Below are positions 46,791 through 58,015 of a stretch of DNA of 64,000 bases, piece after piece. The DNA comes from Pisolithus tinctorius (taxonomy: Eukaryota; Basidiomycota; Agaricomycetes; Boletales; Pisolithaceae). The number at the start of each line of letters is the position of its first letter. Positions within the stretch are counted from its first letter, which is position 1. The notes under the pieces are model-generated. The model did not search any database. It was not told where the DNA came from and was given only the letters and a program-made list of their open reading frames with translations. The translations under genes were made by a program, and so were the position numbers. Where the stretch lies: contig JANFAH010000029.1 in the NCBI GenBank assembly GCA_024663395.1, positions 1 through 64,000 of the forward strand. Reading direction: 5' to 3'.

Positions 46791-49712
46791 CTGAGTGGGA
46801 GATGCCTGTGGGAGTAGATGAGGATAGAATCTGACATAGGCAGAACCTTCAAGCTCATGGTAATGCTCTAGTGGGGCAGGAACTTGTTGGACCAAGTGAA
46901 CATCAAGCATAAGGAAGTCTTGGAAGTAGACTCCTGATTCATCAGTACCTCTTTCTCCAGCGAGTGCATGGTTTGAGTCAAGATAAAGGGAGGACAGATG
47001 GGGAGTGCAATGAGCAAGGCTGGTAAGAAGTGAGACAAGTGACTGGTGCTCTTCTCTTCTGATTTGGTGACGAATCTGGGCAAGGGTAGGATCATCCTCC
47101 AATCCACTTGCATCAGTGGACTGTAACTCTTCAGTAAGCTGACCAACAAACTCTGAAGGAAAGGGACTGGTAGGAGGTGGGAATGCTTGGACTGAAATGG
47201 GGTGGAATGCAGGAAAAGCTGAGGCAACATCAAACCCATCTGGGGGCGATTCAGGATATAGCAGAGCAGAATCAAGTGACTGAGGGGGTGACTGCAAAGT
47301 TGATGGGGGTGGAGTGAAGACAATGGGTGAGACATGATGAGGGGTACCAACTGCTACATCTCTCATAGGTTCATCAGCCTCTTGCTGAGGATGGACAGGC
47401 TCTAGAGTCACCATAAGTGTATCTGCAACAGACCCAAGCTGGCCTTCAGTAACACACATCTCCAGGGGGCGATCTGAATCAGCTCCAAAGACAACATAAG
47501 TTCCAGACTCTCTTTCAACAATGCTAACTGAGTTCCCAAGGGCCCAAGGATGACCAAGGAGGAGATCAAAGCCTGCATTAGTGTCTGGGGCAATGAATAG
47601 ATTGGTCCAAGTCTTGGCAGCACCACAGAAAAGAGGGACATCTTGAACCAGGCCTTTCAGTGTAGAGATACCTCCTTTTGCATCTCGCATATTGATGGTC
47701 TGTGACATGTTGATGGGCATGCGAATGACTGACTGGGCTATACCAGCGCAAATGACATTGAGGGTAGATCCAGAGTCAATGACACCTGTTACACATTGAC
47801 CATTGCAAGTCAGATTGATAGTGATGAGGGGGCTAGAAGTCAATGCCAAGTAGGAGGATGCAGGAGGAGTTCCTTCAACTGCAGTAACAGACTTGACAGG
47901 ATGAGCCAGGGGCTGTCTCTTGAATTGCATAAGCTCCTGAAGGTGCTGAGAAACATCCCTAGATGATCCAATGACCTCCCCAACAGATACAGTCAAGGGA
48001 GTAGAGAGAATACACTCTACAATGGCTTTGGAATTGGCAGACTGTGAAAGTGATGAAGACAGGGAAGTGGCAGGAGGAGGCTTGGACTTCTTAGACCTGT
48101 CTGCAGAATCAGTGGCCTGACCAGATGGCTTTGGGACAGTGGCATCTTCCATGATAGCGTCATCTCTAGTACCATCAAAGACAGTGGGATGGACATCAAC
48201 TGGCACAAAGGCAGGAGCAAGTGGTGCTTTCTGTGGAGCAAGGATAGATGCAGAGGATGAGGGCTTTGGTTCCTGAGTCTCTTTCTCCTTGCCATGTGAA
48301 CAAGGTGGGACAAGGACACTGTCAAAGACAGCCTTTCTCTTCTCTTTAGTAACCTTGTTAGAGCGATCCACAGCAGCAACAAGGGGTTCTTCTTCCAACT
48401 CATAAATCTCAGCACTAGATTCTTCTTTGGCCTCTTCATGGATAACAAAGCGAACTGCATTGGCAGGCTGAGCAGCAGCTTTAGTGTGTTCATAAGCTTG
48501 CAGGATAGTCTCTTCTCCATTTCAATAAATGCACTGTCCATTGGGGTAGATGACTCAATGGTTTTCATCATGTGCCAAGGAACCCTTCTGAATGAGATCA
48601 TGAATGAGATCATTAATAGCCTGACAACTCTCAACACCATGGCCTTCAACACCACAGCCATAACAAGTGATGGTCCTCCTAGTAGGATGGGTCTGGGATG
48701 AGGAAGTAGCAGCAGGGGCAGTGGATGCAGGAGTAGATGCAGGAGCAGGACAAAGGGAAGGGGCATGATGCACCTTTGCAGCATCAGGATCCATCTTGAT
48801 AGCATGATAGTAGAGGAGGGAGTAGTCTGGGTCATTGAGTGACATGCGAGAGAGAGACTTGATTAGGGTCTCAACCTCATCTTGCTTGTGAGCAGTAGGG
48901 CCTTCTTTCTCCAAATTTTCAAGGTTTCTTCTGGCTTCATGGGAAGGGAGCAGAGGGCGAACACTGTCATCCCTCCCACCTGAGCGATGAGAAGCATTAG
49001 GCTGGGCCTGAGGAGCAGGGGCAGCACAAGGGCCAAGGAAGTCAAGGTCATCTGCATCAAAGCGATCATGGCAAAGGACCTCTTCAGCTGACCGGCATAC
49101 ATCATCATAGGGGAATGGCCTGCTGATGTCAAGGTTGGGATCCTTTGTCCTGAGATGAGTTTCAACCAAGCCACAAAAGACTGGAGACAAACCAGCCCAA
49201 AAGTAGTGATTATATTCATCAACTGATATCCTTCCTTTGTTCTTCAACCAACCTCCAATGCAAATGAAGCCACAGTTGTAAGCCCTAAAGTCTTGAAGTG
49301 TCATAATGGGCTGCATCCTAGACTCCAAAGCAAAGCTCTTGAGATGCCTTTCAAAGAACCTTTCATCTGATAGATCAGCATCAAAGTACTTGAGGAGATC
49401 AGCCTTCAAGTTAGACCAATCAGGAGTGTAGTAGTGAGCCATTCCTTCAATGATCTCCCTAACATGAGCATTGCAGTACTGGAGGATTGATTCGACCATT
49501 TCCTGGTCAGAAGTGACATTGTGGTAGGCACAGAGATGTTCATAGTGGTCCAAGAAGGATCGAACATGGGTATGGTCTCCTTGGAATAATTCAGGGGCAG
49601 ACTTCATGCCAAGCAAGGGCATAGTGAGAACAGAGCAAGCAGGGGGAGCAGCCATAGCTACTGGAACTGCTGATGATGTAGGAGGATAGATGGTGGGGAT
49701 GGTGGATGACAT
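46791..49712 (-). pseudogene. Gypsy gag and aspartic protease half
   Basis: One minus frame runs from ATG 49712 to the KDZ border at 46791 without a frameshift. The Gag core includes LFQGDHTHVRSFLDHYEHL and a CCHC zinc knuckle (CYGCGVEGHGVESC). The retropepsin has the active site VIDSGSTLNV and the flap-side text FDLLLGHPWALG. A Pro/Ser-rich linker follows and leads in frame into the pol half at 21694 once the inversion is undone. Two TGA codons (48557-48555 and 48524-48522) interrupt it between Gag and protease, both at plausible Arg positions, while translation similarity continues in the same frame. Confidence 0.95.
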
Positions 49713-49792
49713 GGTAGTGAGATATCAAGTGGGACTTAGAAGCAAGTTTCAATAGGATGAGTGAACAGGGTTCTTGATCCAGGAATAACCAC

Positions 49793-49810
49793 CCCTTGCG
49801 GTGGGCTCCA
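49793..49810 (-). promoter_or_regulatory. primer-binding site of the Gypsy element
   Basis: Two bases inside the 5' LTR, the minus strand reads TGGAGCCCACCGCAAGGG, the complement of a tRNA 3' end finishing in CCA. This is where a host tRNA primes minus-strand DNA synthesis. Which tRNA is used cannot be told without the genome's tRNA set. Confidence 0.8.
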
Positions 49811-49812
49811 GA

Positions 49813-51616
49813 TGTGAGTCAAAGTGTGGAAAGGTGGTGAAATCCAACCAAAACCAACACCAAAGACAAATATAGAGCAAGTGGTGGTGTACCTCTGTGG
49901 AACCTGGATGGCAGAAAGATCTAGTGTGGGGGAATTTCAATGGCAGGTGCTCCTAGCACAAGTCGATGATGAGTTACACAGGAGAAGACAAGTGAGTGAT
50001 GATTGGATGGGGGATGCTGAACAGAGAGAAGGTGTTCAGCTGAAAGGACTTGGGATGATGGACTTTGATAAGATGTGCTCCAGGCACAAGTCGATGATGA
50101 GTTATGCAGGAGTGGATGGATGACTAAGCAGGTGTGCTGACAGAGCACAGATGATACTTCAGATGAATGAATGAAGGTAGATAGACCCTTGATGGAGCCT
50201 CAACTACCAATGATATGAATGAAGACAAATAGACCCCTTCATGGAGCCTCAACTGTCAATGACAAGATATGCACTGAACTGACTTCTGAACTGATTCTGA
50301 TTGCTTCTTGATTGCTTCCTGGTAGCTAAGTACATGGGGGTTTATATACTGTGGGGGGAGCACAGCTTGTGACAAACAGGGCACAAACACTTGGTAAGTA
50401 ATGAGTAAGGACTGAGTAATCATGATGAGTAAGTGAGAAATGAAAAGTAAGCAAGCAAAGAAGATTGGTAAGTATTGGCAATGAACGAGTCAAGGATAGT
50501 CAAAATATCACAGAATGAGTCAAATGGAGTCAGAAACTGAATAAGCACACTGATATCACATTAGGGGGTGGCGATGCAAGTCAGATCTCAGCGGAGACAT
50601 CTCTAGATCCAAAGATGGCATGACAGATGGACAGTGTTTCCAGATAGGGAAGTATTAATTCCAGAATTGAAGGGCATGAGTCAGGTGTCAAAGGGGGCTA
50701 GGGCATTGGGGGTCTGTGGGGCAATGGGAGCATACATGATCACATCTCCCACCCTTCCATCCTCTCAGCGAAGTTAACAAAAACTTCATGAACAGGGTTC
50801 TGATGGAGGAGGAGGAGAAGGGGGGACATCTTCTGCTGGATCTTGCAGTAAGAAGGCAAGATGCATGTCATACTCGTCATGGATGCAATCAGGGAGGCTG
50901 GAGGTCAGTAGACCATGCTGCAGCTGTCGCAATGTGGGAAGAATGATGGACAAGACTGGAATAAAGACAGTGCAGGGAGCAGGGAGGAATGATCCATATG
51001 CTTCATCAAGAGGGGAGACTGAAATGACCACATAAGACCTTTCTAACCAAGTGACAGACCTGAGGCGACCAAAGAACATCCTTCTGGAAGTCATACTGAC
51101 AAGGAGAACACGCTGACCAAGCTGCATGGGACAAGATGGAACACCTGGCAGATATATGTAGCCATTGTCTCTGGCAAATGAGACAAGTGAGATGATCAAC
51201 AAAGAGGCAGCCATGATTGATGGACTTAGCGAAATGAGCGTCTGATGGATGGAGTGCTGTAGAAACGTGTAGGGTGCAAGGATCCTCTCCAAATTTGGAA
51301 GGAAGAATCATGGGGCTGAGCACTTCAAGCGAGTGTGTGAACCAAGTTGATATCTTTGGAAATGGTGGAGATATGACAAAAACCAGAATGCCATACATGG
51401 GCACTAAAAACTTTTAATGCGTGTTTAACTTGCTTCCTCTTTTCTCTTTAGCACTGACGACTTGTTCTTGTGCAAAGGATGACTGTTAACGTCCAACAGT
51501 CTTTCTACACATGAGGCCTTTGTCTTCATCTGCATGCATGGGCATTGTGTGCAACTCATTGATGAGTTAGGCAGAGTCAGCTGTAACCATGTCCACAACA
51601 CCTTTGGTGTGTGACA
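49813..51616 (-). repeat. Gypsy 5' LTR (LTR3), 1,804 bp
   Basis: Reads TGTCACAC...GACTCACA on the minus strand, followed by the primer-binding site and gag. It is nearly identical to LTR2 except for a 51-bp deletion within the LTR frame. The TATA box is at 50348-50341 on the minus strand. Its outer edge abuts the 5' tip of Harbinger H2, so the Gypsy entered the Harbinger leader. Confidence 0.93.
50786..51214 (-). CDS. ORF inside LTR U3 (copy in LTR3, in-frame 17-codon deletion)
   Basis: The homologue of the 159-codon frame, from ATG 51214-51212 to the stop at 50786, is 142 codons long. The only length change against LTR2 is a 51-bp deletion after LPGVP, a multiple of three, so the frame stays open. 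Confidence 0.5.
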   Translation of the reverse strand: MAASLLIISLVSFARDNGYIYLPGVPSCPMQLGQRVLLVSMTSRRMFFGRLRSVTWLERSYVVISVSPLDEAYGSFLPAPCTVFIPVLSIILPTLRQLQHGLLTSSLPDCIHDEYDMHLAFLLQDPAEDVPPSPPPPSEPCS

Positions 51617-51710
51617 ACAGGTGTGCACAGCTTATATAATCATCACATGACTACATTGCCAAAGTCAAAGTCAAAGTTTTCAACTTCGACTTCAGAGGGT
51701 GAACGGCACC
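51617..51710 (-). mobile_element. 5' tip of Harbinger H2 with terminal repeat and TTA target site
   Basis: On the minus strand this reads GGTGCCGTTCACCCTC onward and matches the first about 95 bp of H1 (GGCGCTGT... at 59560). It is bordered by TTA at 51711-51713; H1 is preceded by TTA at 59557-59559, the usual Harbinger target. The remainder of H2 was displaced by the Gypsy insertion. Confidence 0.85.
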
Positions 51711-51713
51711 TTA

Positions 51714-52403
51714 GTAAATCTGTGGGTTCATGGACCCACTGAGGAGATGCAATAAAGGGATGGCTGTCAACTTACTTCTCCAAAGAACATGGCACAGCTA
51801 GCACTGGTCAAAGTGACCCAGAATGCACCCACAATCCTCACTAGAATGTGGGGATACACCCAGATGCAGGTCTGCTCACCCTGCACACAGCTACTGTTAT
51901 GGTATATTCCTGTATTCCATTATAAGGCCCAGGTCTGTAAACTTTCAGACCATTAACTCTGGTCACATGCAGAGGAGGGGGGCAGGCTTTGCCTTGCACC
52001 TGCCAGCTACTTTGACAGAGAGAAAACTTCCAAATGCTATCCAGAGGGGTGAAATGCAGAATCACTTGGGTATCATCGATGCTGTTTGGAAACTTGGTGG
52101 CCAAGTCAGCAGCTCAACTTCACTATGCATCCCACCTATCCTCCAAGTCTTTTTCCTCCCTACAATGGTTTCATTCATAAAACTCCACTAATACCATACA
52201 GCTTCCCATTCCATCACACACATGATGATAATAGATCTCTTATATTGATAAGTAACACTCCCTCCTCATAGTGCTTTCATTTGAAAGACTTCATAACTAT
52301 GGACACCACATGCTCTCTCCAAATGCATCCAGGAGTGCCCAGAGGGCTTTGGTATGTAACATTGTGGTATACAATGGTTTGCTAGTGGTCATACAGACCT
52401 TGT
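51714..52403. other. host stretch without a supported gene
   Basis: Sequence downstream of the convergent flavin reductase-like gene. I see no coding motif. It probably includes that gene's 3' untranslated region. Confidence 0.45.
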
Positions 52404-53496
52404 CTACGACTGCTCATTGTTCTCTAAAGCTTGCTCAATCTTCCCTTTTTCTTGTTCCCACACTGGTCTAGGTAACCTAAAGGCATCACTGATTCTGGTG
52501 TACAAGATATCCCCTAAACATGTGATCGGCTTATACTTGGTGATATCGACAATCCCGCACTTGTTCAGTACATCCTTGCGAATGTGGATATACTTCACAT
52601 GTGCGAGGATCAGTGTTGTGGTGATTTCTCCGCTGATGGGATGAGTGACATCGATCAGTTGGAAGAACTTCACATAATGGTAGAAGTGAGAGGAATGTAT
52701 CACCTCAGACCCTACAATCTCCTACCTCACATTCCACGCTGAACACACTCTCCTTAACACGCAGTGCCTTGACATGAATCTAAGAAATGAGGTAACCAGG
52801 GGCATATCATGTATTCGTAGCTCAGCTACACCCATGCTTGGCACCTTTGTCAGCCTGCTAATAGTCCATTCGTCAAATTCAGGCAGAGCGTTGATGGACA
52901 TTGCATTTGCATTCTCAACAAATGGCTTGCTGATGATGTTGATGGTAAAGCCGAGGCCATTCCTCACATTTGTGGGCATGCCTTTGATGCGTAGAGTATT
53001 ACTGCATGAGAACGAAACGAGTGGCAGGTTATGGGTTACCTAGACGATGTGTATTGTTGTGGTCAAACAGACACGAGAGTACAATATATGAACTAACCAT
53101 GTTGAACCAACTTTCATAATATGTTAGAACAGTGTTTGAACAAGACAGATCCCCCACGGGACTAATGATTGTACCTGAACATGGTGAGGTTCTCCACTCC
53201 ATTCTCAGAGACGGAAGAGATGAATGCTATGGGCCGAGGTACTATTGCACTGATCATAAGTGGGTATAGTCGCCTACAAAGGTTGTCTTTACATTCCAAT
53301 GTCATATGACAGGGTGAGATTGCAGGACTTGCGAGGTATCTTCGTCCGTATTGATCACTTTCCACCCTTGCTCTTCCCCTTCCAACCATTTCTGCCCAGA
53401 TTCCATACTTTCGATCTTCTGACCGAACATCCACAAAGTATTAGGCGTTTCGGTGAACTTGGTGTGGGTGTCATGGTCGAAGGGAGGTAGGGACAT
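52404..53496 (-). CDS. flavin reductase-like, FMN-binding split-barrel protein
   Basis: Starts at ATG 53496-53494. The text runs through KWLEGEEQGWKVINTDED, RLYPLMISAIVPRPIAFISS, VENLTMF, then GFTINIISKPFVENANAMS, FDEWTISRLTKVPS, VKESVFSVECE-like text, LIDVTHPISGEITTTLILAH and a C-terminus RLPRPVWEQEKGKIEQAL before the stop at 52404. PRPIAFVSS and the HVKYIHIR block are typical of the flavin reductase-like family, which binds FMN and often has flavin reductase activity. About four introns are implied. Two junctions (near 53310 and 53150) do not join cleanly, and the expected SWFNM exon is very short, so the copy may be slightly damaged. It is divergent from the LTR/Harbinger edge and looks like a host gene. 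Confidence 0.75.
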
Positions 53497-53539
53497 GGTG
53501 GGTGTTTGATAGCATCGACTAGATGATAAAGCCAAAGTC

Positions 53540-53585
53540 CCCTTGCTCAACCAACCCCCGACATGTCACATGACATTGCCGGCAG
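53540..53585 (-). promoter_or_regulatory. promoter module shared with 58595-58640
   Basis: About 50-80 bp upstream of the flavin reductase-like start, the minus strand has a palindromic E-box-like TCATGTGA followed by TGTCGGGGGTTGGTTGAGC. The same 19-mer, preceded by TCACGTGA, is on the plus strand near 58610. Two copies next to a TATA-like CTATAAAG suggest a regulatory unit; this is an inference. Confidence 0.5.
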
Positions 53586-54003
53586 CATTATTTTGGTTAG
53601 TACATGCACTTGAATGACAAGAAGCCAGGGGACATAGCAGAAGGGAACATGGCGAACAGGGCAGAAAAGGAATGGTGTGAATGTGCAAATGCAGTCTCGA
53701 GATATTTGCAAAATTATCCATAGGTATCACCAACTGCAACATGGGGAATAGCTCTGGATCTGCCACAGCAAGCGCAATGTAGTGTACACTGTTTGGACGC
53801 CCCAGAAGAGTAATACAAGACTCAAAAAAAACGAGATCCTCCAATGAAATGGGTGAGATGTAGCAAATGCATATTATTAGGCACCAAATGGGGAGAAGGG
53901 GGGAGTGCCAGACAACAACAGGTGCTTGAAACAGTGTGAAACTAGAGGGGACAATGAAGGGGGACTTGGGGAGCACAGGGAAAAAAGAACTGGGCAAATG
54001 CAT
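53566..54003 (-). pseudogene. fragment of unknown gene, paralogue of 57741-58015
   Basis: A minus open frame includes NSVHYIALAVADPELFPML and VIPMDNFANIS. The text at 57741-58015 translates in one frame to a similar series (ILDIVLAAVDLEIYSVL...DNFVN). These are tandem copies in the same orientation, separated by the Harbinger element H3. No function is recognised. Both are short and probably decayed. Confidence 0.35.
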
Positions 54004-54346
54004 GCACCCAGCCCCAAGATAATAGTGGCGCTCAAGGTGGCTTTAGAAGTGCTCTGGAATCACACCACTGCTGCTATAAAATTTGACTCCAACATGCCAG
54101 CACTGCTTGACTAGCAATACATGTAGTTACTTATCCTGGAAGATACATGTCAAATAACATATCAAACTTGCATTAATGCATTGTACATGATTGATAAACA
54201 TCTACCCATCATCCAAGAGCTACCAGATGCCCCGGAAATCTGTCTGCCAAGATCTGCTCAAACAGCTGGATGAGACTAGCCTTCATGTTGCAATAGCAAG
54301 GCTTGAAAATGCATGACATGGAGTTGACAGTAGCAGCTCAGAATCT

Positions 54347-55707
54347 ATGTCAACATTGCTGAGTTCAGGCTCCAGCTCCCCCACAACTCTCTTCTTCATC
54401 ACTCCGCCATCACCAGTCACTCCGATCCTGTCAGATTTTGAATCCAGCACCTCTGATGACACAGACTCCACAGCTGAGCATGATGGGCATTACGCTTGGC
54501 TGCTAAATGTGATCATGGCTCTCAGAGATGAAGTAGAGCATGCACGTATCCTTGAGAGACCTGAGATGCCAATGATGCAGGCATCTCAGCTGTGCCTCCT
54601 CGAACATTTCGCAGATCATCAGCCCCACCTGTTTCAAAAGCACCTTCATGTAGACCCACCAATTTTTGATTGCATTCTGGATCAGATTAGTGGACATGCG
54701 ATATTCCAAAGCAATTCCGAAAACAGTCAGCTGGCAGTCACAGTCCAGTTGGTGATCTTCCTTTTCCATGCAGGGCATTATGGAAATGTGGCGTCGCCTG
54801 AGGATGTAGTGCAGTGGGCCAGTGTTAGCATTGGCTCAGTTGTCAATTGTACAAACCATGTGATGGTAGCTATACTGGATGAGCATGATAGATTCATCAA
54901 TATTCCATCTGAAGACTCGCAGGAGATGGAGAGAGCGCGGGTTTTCAATGAGTCATGCACCTGTTCAGCCTGGAGGAATGGCATGTTCGCTGCTGATGGT
55001 TTGAGTATTCCCCTCTTTGAGAAACCACATATCTTTGGGGAAACGTTCTATGATAGAAAATCTAGGTACTTGTTGAACTGTCAGGTGTGTACTCAAATGC
55101 TGAGTGTGAACAGCAGAAGAAACTTACCGAGATAGCTTATTGTTTTGCTGCACAATCTTCTTGTTGTGGACTACAGACTTGGACATCCAGGAAGCGTCCA
55201 TGATGTGTGGGCCTTCCAGGGGACTCACATCGCTTCAAATCCTATGCAGTTGATTCCATGCAATCATTGGACGTGGGTGGACAGTGCATACCCATCAGAG
55301 ATGTGGTGTGTTGTCCCCTTCAAAAAACCTAAAGGTGGGAGATTATCTCGAGATCAGAATGTGTATAACAAGTACCTTTCAAAGGTATGCACCTAGTTTT
55401 GCTGCAGTATATTGGCTGACAGCTTTGGAAGATCCGTATATGAGTTGAACACGCATTTGCTGCCTTGAAAGGGCGCTTTCAAAGCCTCCATGAAGTGCAT
55501 CTGAAAATCTGGACAGAGAAAGATATGAAAGTCATGATTTACTGGGTGCTTTGTTGCATCATCCTACACAACATGATCATCCAGTTTGAGGAGGAAATGG
55601 ACGATATGATTGAGCATTCAACTGACTGGGCAGTCAATGAAGGAAGTGGCCTTGATGATGAGGATGGAATTGCTGCGGTGGAGGCTGTGGAGACTGTTGG
55701 TCAGTGA
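54347..55707 (+). pseudogene. Harbinger H3 transposase (DDE_Tnp_4)
   Basis: Exon 1 holds HLHVDPPIFDCILDQISGH, VTVQLVIFLFHAGHYGNVAS and VVQWASVSIGSVVNCTNHV (helix-turn-helix region), then FAADGLSIPLFEKPHIFGE with the first catalytic Asp and FYDRKSRYLLN. The next exon has LGHPGSVHDVWAF (second Asp) and WTWVDSAYPSEMW. The last part has KGRFQSLHEVHL with the Glu region around it and a final acidic tail. The introns near 55085 and 55400 do not end in a clean AG, so the gene may be decayed. Confidence 0.75.
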
Positions 55708-55941
55708 TTTTGAACGAAGCTATTGGATCAGTTGTTTCAACATCTCGGACGGGAAAGAACCCATTAATAGTGGTTGTGGGAGACGGTAGTATTAGCAAGA
55801 TGAAAAAAATACATTCACCATATGTACATCTTGCGAGAGAATAGTGGAAACACAAATATGACACGAGTACATAGTGGGAATGCGCCAGAGATGGATACAG
55901 CAGGGAAGTGTGAGTAAAAACTTGGCCATGACAAGATAAAC

Positions 55942-57587
55942 CTATGCAGCAGGAGGGGTTGTGTCTGAATTGGCCTTCTTGAGTTTCGCAAGCTTGATTT
56001 TGAGGCAAAGCATCTCTGCCTCGCTGTTGAAGGTGATCTCCTGGGCCTTCATCAGCTGGATGTTGAGTTTCTTCGCCTCCAACTCCAATTCCATCTTAGT
56101 CGCCATTTCCGCCTGCTCTTTCATCAATTCCTCCTTCCTACGAAGATATTCCATCTTGACCATAAAGCGTTTAGTCTTCCCAGAAGAAGAAGAAGCCACT
56201 AACAACTCAGCTTTGTGACTCAAGTCGATGACCTGGTCTTGAAGCTGAGACTTGCCACATTTAGTTAGCGTCGAACTTGGCTTCATCAAACTTGTCTTTG
56301 ATGATGAGTCCCAGAGGGACTGGCTAGGTTTTCGGGAAGAGCTACTGGAGGATTCAGATGTTGTCGTAGAGGTGATACTTGCAGATGAAGGAGGAGGGCG
56401 AAGATATGGTGAAGACCAAGAGAAGGTGATTTGGCTATCCGATGAGGGTGTACGACCCCTTCACAGGAGGGAGAACCTAGAGGGGAAATGAGTGTCACTT
56501 GGCATTGAAGGCCATTGTAACTAGCAATAACTTATCAGTAAAATTTCATTAACGTTGCTCTGAATGAACATGAACATACCTCATCACCCTGCACAGATGC
56601 AGAGTCCATGTTGATGTCAGGGGACTCATCACCACCAGTCTGCTCATCCCCAAACCCCAGCATTGCCTCATCAAACCCAGCTCCACCATCTTCTTCACCT
56701 GCATTAGTGACTTCACTGCCAGCTTGAGATGGCACATCCTCCTTGGCTTCCTCAAGTTCCCCCACTGTCCCCCCCGCACCCATGCAATCACCTGCGATCT
56801 CAGCCCCAGAACCCGAAACATTCTTCATACCAAGTGTCTTGTTTTGGATAACTGCTAAGAAGCCCTCTGCATGGTTTTTGTTTGGCTCGGAGTTGAAGGG
56901 CTCGGGATCGAACGATGGGTTCCCCTGCCAAATGGAATGTAAGTTGTCATACCAAGGAAAACTGTTGAGAATGACATCTGTATGTACACATAAGCCCCTG
57001 CATTCTTGTACATCAGTCATGTAACATACTGTGAAGGTTGGCGAATTTTGGATGGCCAGGTATGATGCCTTCCCCAGACTGTTTGAATTGCACACGGCAC
57101 TTTTGATAGCTTGCTTTCAGCCTAGATGATCAGTAGTGAATCCTGGGTTTATCAGATGATTGGAGACTCATGTATTGAGACGGTTGCCCATGCTGACTTG
57201 AAACTTGGCAGCACTCGCTGTGTACATGTCCTTGTAGACACTGTCATCCTCAAAAATGGCTTGGACCTTGTTGTGGCCCACTGGTCTCTCAGTCGAAGTA
57301 GATGATAATGATGGGGGTAAGTTGCCTGAGTTTTTGTTGCTGAAAAGAATCCTGCAGTTAGCAGGATGGCTAAGAAGCCACTGGATGAGTATTTTGGTAC
57401 GAGGAGTATCCCAATTGATGTTTTTTGGCTGGGTACTTTCCATCAAGGAGTCAGCCGCCGGCTGCTTGTTGGATGCTGGGTCCTTCCCTTTACTCCTGCT
57501 CCCAGGTACTTGTGAGGACGATCCACCAGCAGTAGTTGCGGTTACAGAAGGCCTTCCTTGACGAGCTTGTCCACTCAATGAAGCCAT
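55942..57587 (-). CDS. Harbinger H3 ORF2, Myb/SANT-like DNA-binding partner
   Basis: Starts with a disordered Ser/Lys-rich N-terminus, then INWDTPRTKILIQWLLSHPAN, the Myb/SANT-like opening found in fungal Harbinger ORF2 proteins. A second exon has WYDNLHSIWQGNPSFDPEPF and an acidic stretch. The last exon (56289-55942) is a Lys/Glu-rich coiled coil (YLRRKEELMKEQAEMATKME). In plant and animal Harbingers this partner is needed with the transposase. The exon joints were not all confirmed. Confidence 0.65.
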
Positions 57588-57740
57588 GGGTTTTGATAAG
57601 AGTGTCTGCAGGCGAGCAGACCATCAAGGGTGTCATTGATAGGGAGGCATAATTTTCAAACTCTGTCACAGCATTGCTCTCGAATTTGCCACTTCCAGAG
57701 CACTTCCAGAGCACTTCCAAAGCCACCTTGAGTGCCACTA

Positions 57741-58015
57741 TTCACAAAATTGTCTGAAGGTGCCTCTGACTACAAAACAGAGTATATCTCCAGATCCACT
57801 GCAGCAAGCACAATGTCCAATATACCATTCAAAAGCCCTCAATGAGTAGTACCACACCCCACAAAAAGCGAGAGGACTTGTGACAAAACAGACGAGATAC
57901 GACACTTGCAATTTCACAAGGTACACTTGGGGGCAGAGGGGAGTCCCCTGAGCATCAATGACTTGGGCAACCAGCATGAAACTCCAGAGGGCTGTAGGGA
58001 ACACCTAGACGCACA
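57741..58015 (-). pseudogene. fragment paralogous to 53566-54003
   Basis: Shares the ILDIVLAAVDLE-like series and a DNFVN ending with the left fragment, and stops exactly at the H3 border. This indicates that H3 inserted into it. An adjacent stretch to about 58500 has a 151-codon frame of unclear value. Confidence 0.35.

Larger units (their letters stand above)
54023..57740 (+). mobile_element. Harbinger-like element H3 with terminal inverted repeats
   Basis: The left end reads TAGTGGCGCTCAAGGTGGC and the right end is its reverse complement with one change, both continuing with GCTCTGGAA-type subterminal text. Inside are two convergent genes in the usual Harbinger arrangement: a transposase on plus and a Myb/SANT-like ORF2 on minus. 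A clear target duplication was not seen. The family differs from H1 and H2. Confidence 0.8.

Noticed and set aside
21694..49712. TGA reassigned to Arg in this organism
   Set aside because: The stops are limited to transposons and decayed genes, and they sit in CpG-depleted DNA. The Harbinger H1 transposase and the LTR frames also appear to end at TGA in the normal way.
26482..51616. Target-site duplication of the Gypsy element
   Set aside because: The outer flanks (CCTGT and CCATG) are not identical; CpG decay may have changed them, so no claim is made.
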